64,000 nt of DNA from Hemerocallis citrina (Eukaryota; Streptophyta; Magnoliopsida; Asparagales; Asphodelaceae). The stretch spans positions 104,505,796 through 104,569,795 of the forward strand of contig CM030366.1 of NCBI GenBank assembly GCA_017893485.1, read 5' to 3'. Of the stretch, positions 63,726-64,000 are shown one piece after another. Positions within the stretch are counted from its first letter, which is position 1, and each line of letters begins with the position of its first letter. The notes beneath the pieces were generated by a model that was not told where the DNA came from, did not search any database, and worked only from the letters and a program-made list of their open reading frames with translations. The position numbers and the translations under genes were made by a program.

Positions 63726-64000
63726 AGCTCTTTGACTTGTTACTCCTTTTTAACTTGGCCAAGTCAAAGAGTAACCCAAAAAAATCCCAACTCTTACGGT
63801 AGACTGTGGCCGTTGTCTCCAACAACATCCTTGGTTTAATTCAAAAAGCTTGTTTCTTTCTAATTAGGTTGCTCATTTTTAGCTATGCCCAGTCAGAGAG
63901 AAACCCAAAAATTTGGTTGCTCTCTGACTTTTAGCTCCTTTTAGCTTGGCCAAGCCAGAGAGCAACCCAAAAATAACAAATTTTTTGGCTAAATCCTAGG
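63726..64000. repeat. Third P/Q hairpin cluster, cut by the window edge
   Basis: P near 63807-63830 (GGCCGTTGT, ACAAC) and Q-like arms gctctctgacttt and aagccagagagcaa near 63920-63970. Some copies are more divergent than in the first cluster. Confidence 0.8.

Larger units (their letters stand above)
55092..64000 (+). mobile_element. Large DNA transposon carrying a PMD gene, right end not seen
   Basis: The left end, starting gggaaatgctcggttgaaaa and going on to the ccgttggatcattcacgatc stretch, resembles long MULE-type terminal inverted repeats. I do not find its inverted copy in the window, so the right end, if present, lies beyond 64000. Inside are three stem-loops (55318-55420), three palindromic modules (55970-56870), a PMD pseudogene (56975-59091) and hairpin arrays. 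The hairpin motif GGCCGTTGT / ACAACGGCC is on both sides of the PMD gene. PMD genes are known to occur in plant transposons, including Mutator-like ones. That these parts form one element is inference. Confidence 0.5.

Overview
The window looks like transposon-dominated DNA from a large-genome eudicot. The evidence is plant-type Ty3/gypsy and Ty1/copia retrotransposons, hAT, CACTA, Helitron and Tourist-like DNA elements, a plant mobile domain (PMD) gene and exon fragments of plant genes. I see no intact host gene, tRNA or rRNA. The species cannot be determined from what I can read.

Layout. (1) 1-17173: the left-truncated 5' part of a Tat-lineage Ty3/gypsy element on the minus strand (5' LTR 16605-17173). 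It is interrupted at a CTTCC target site by a complete chromodomain (Tekay/Del-type) Ty3/gypsy element, 854-11863, also minus, with 2.9-kb LTRs that differ at only about 21 positions. (2) 17174-24916: hAT-like and LTR debris, an interlocked pair of inverted repeats (18.7-20.8 kb), a tandemly duplicated LTR piece (21.5-22.2 kb), a last exon of an A1 aspartic protease (22712-22908, minus) and a roughly 148-bp Helitron (24239-24386). (3) 24922-31884: a complete LTR element with TATTC target-site duplication that keeps gag but has lost pol. It is filled with 116-bp tandem repeats and GAGCTC-rich DNA and looks like a non-autonomous relative of the Tat element. (4) 32313-42389: an LTR remnant abutting a truncated Ty1/copia element (minus). 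The copia carries a 2.9-kb hAT insertion (39222-42132), which itself carries a RING-protein exon. (5) 42683-46147: a 3.46-kb solo LTR (TSD CAATC). (6) 46.2-49.25 kb: DNA ending in a CACTA-type terminus at 49250, with minus-strand exon fragments resembling CDC6 and an SDI1/MS5-type TPR protein. (7) 49535-50872: a hAT element (8-bp TSD CTTGCTGT) carrying a Tourist-like MITE. It sits at the exon edge of a decayed aspartic protease gene (50881-51725, minus) of the same family as the last exon at 22.9 kb. (8) 54205-54722: an LTR plus primer-binding site of another retroelement. (9) 55092-64000: probably one large DNA transposon running out of the window. It has a MULE-like left end, three stem-loops, three palindromic 0.3-kb modules, a decayed PMD gene (56975-59091) and then kilobases of alternating hairpin repeats, including two copies of a U1-type zinc-finger fragment.

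Most coding pieces are broken by stops or frameshifts, so this reads as an archive of nested insertions rather than a working operon-like system. The two things most worth following are the PMD element, whose GGCCGTTGT/ACAACGGCC hairpin appears on both sides of the PMD gene, and the aspartic protease gene, whose exons appear to be separated by about 28 kb of nested transposons on the same strand.
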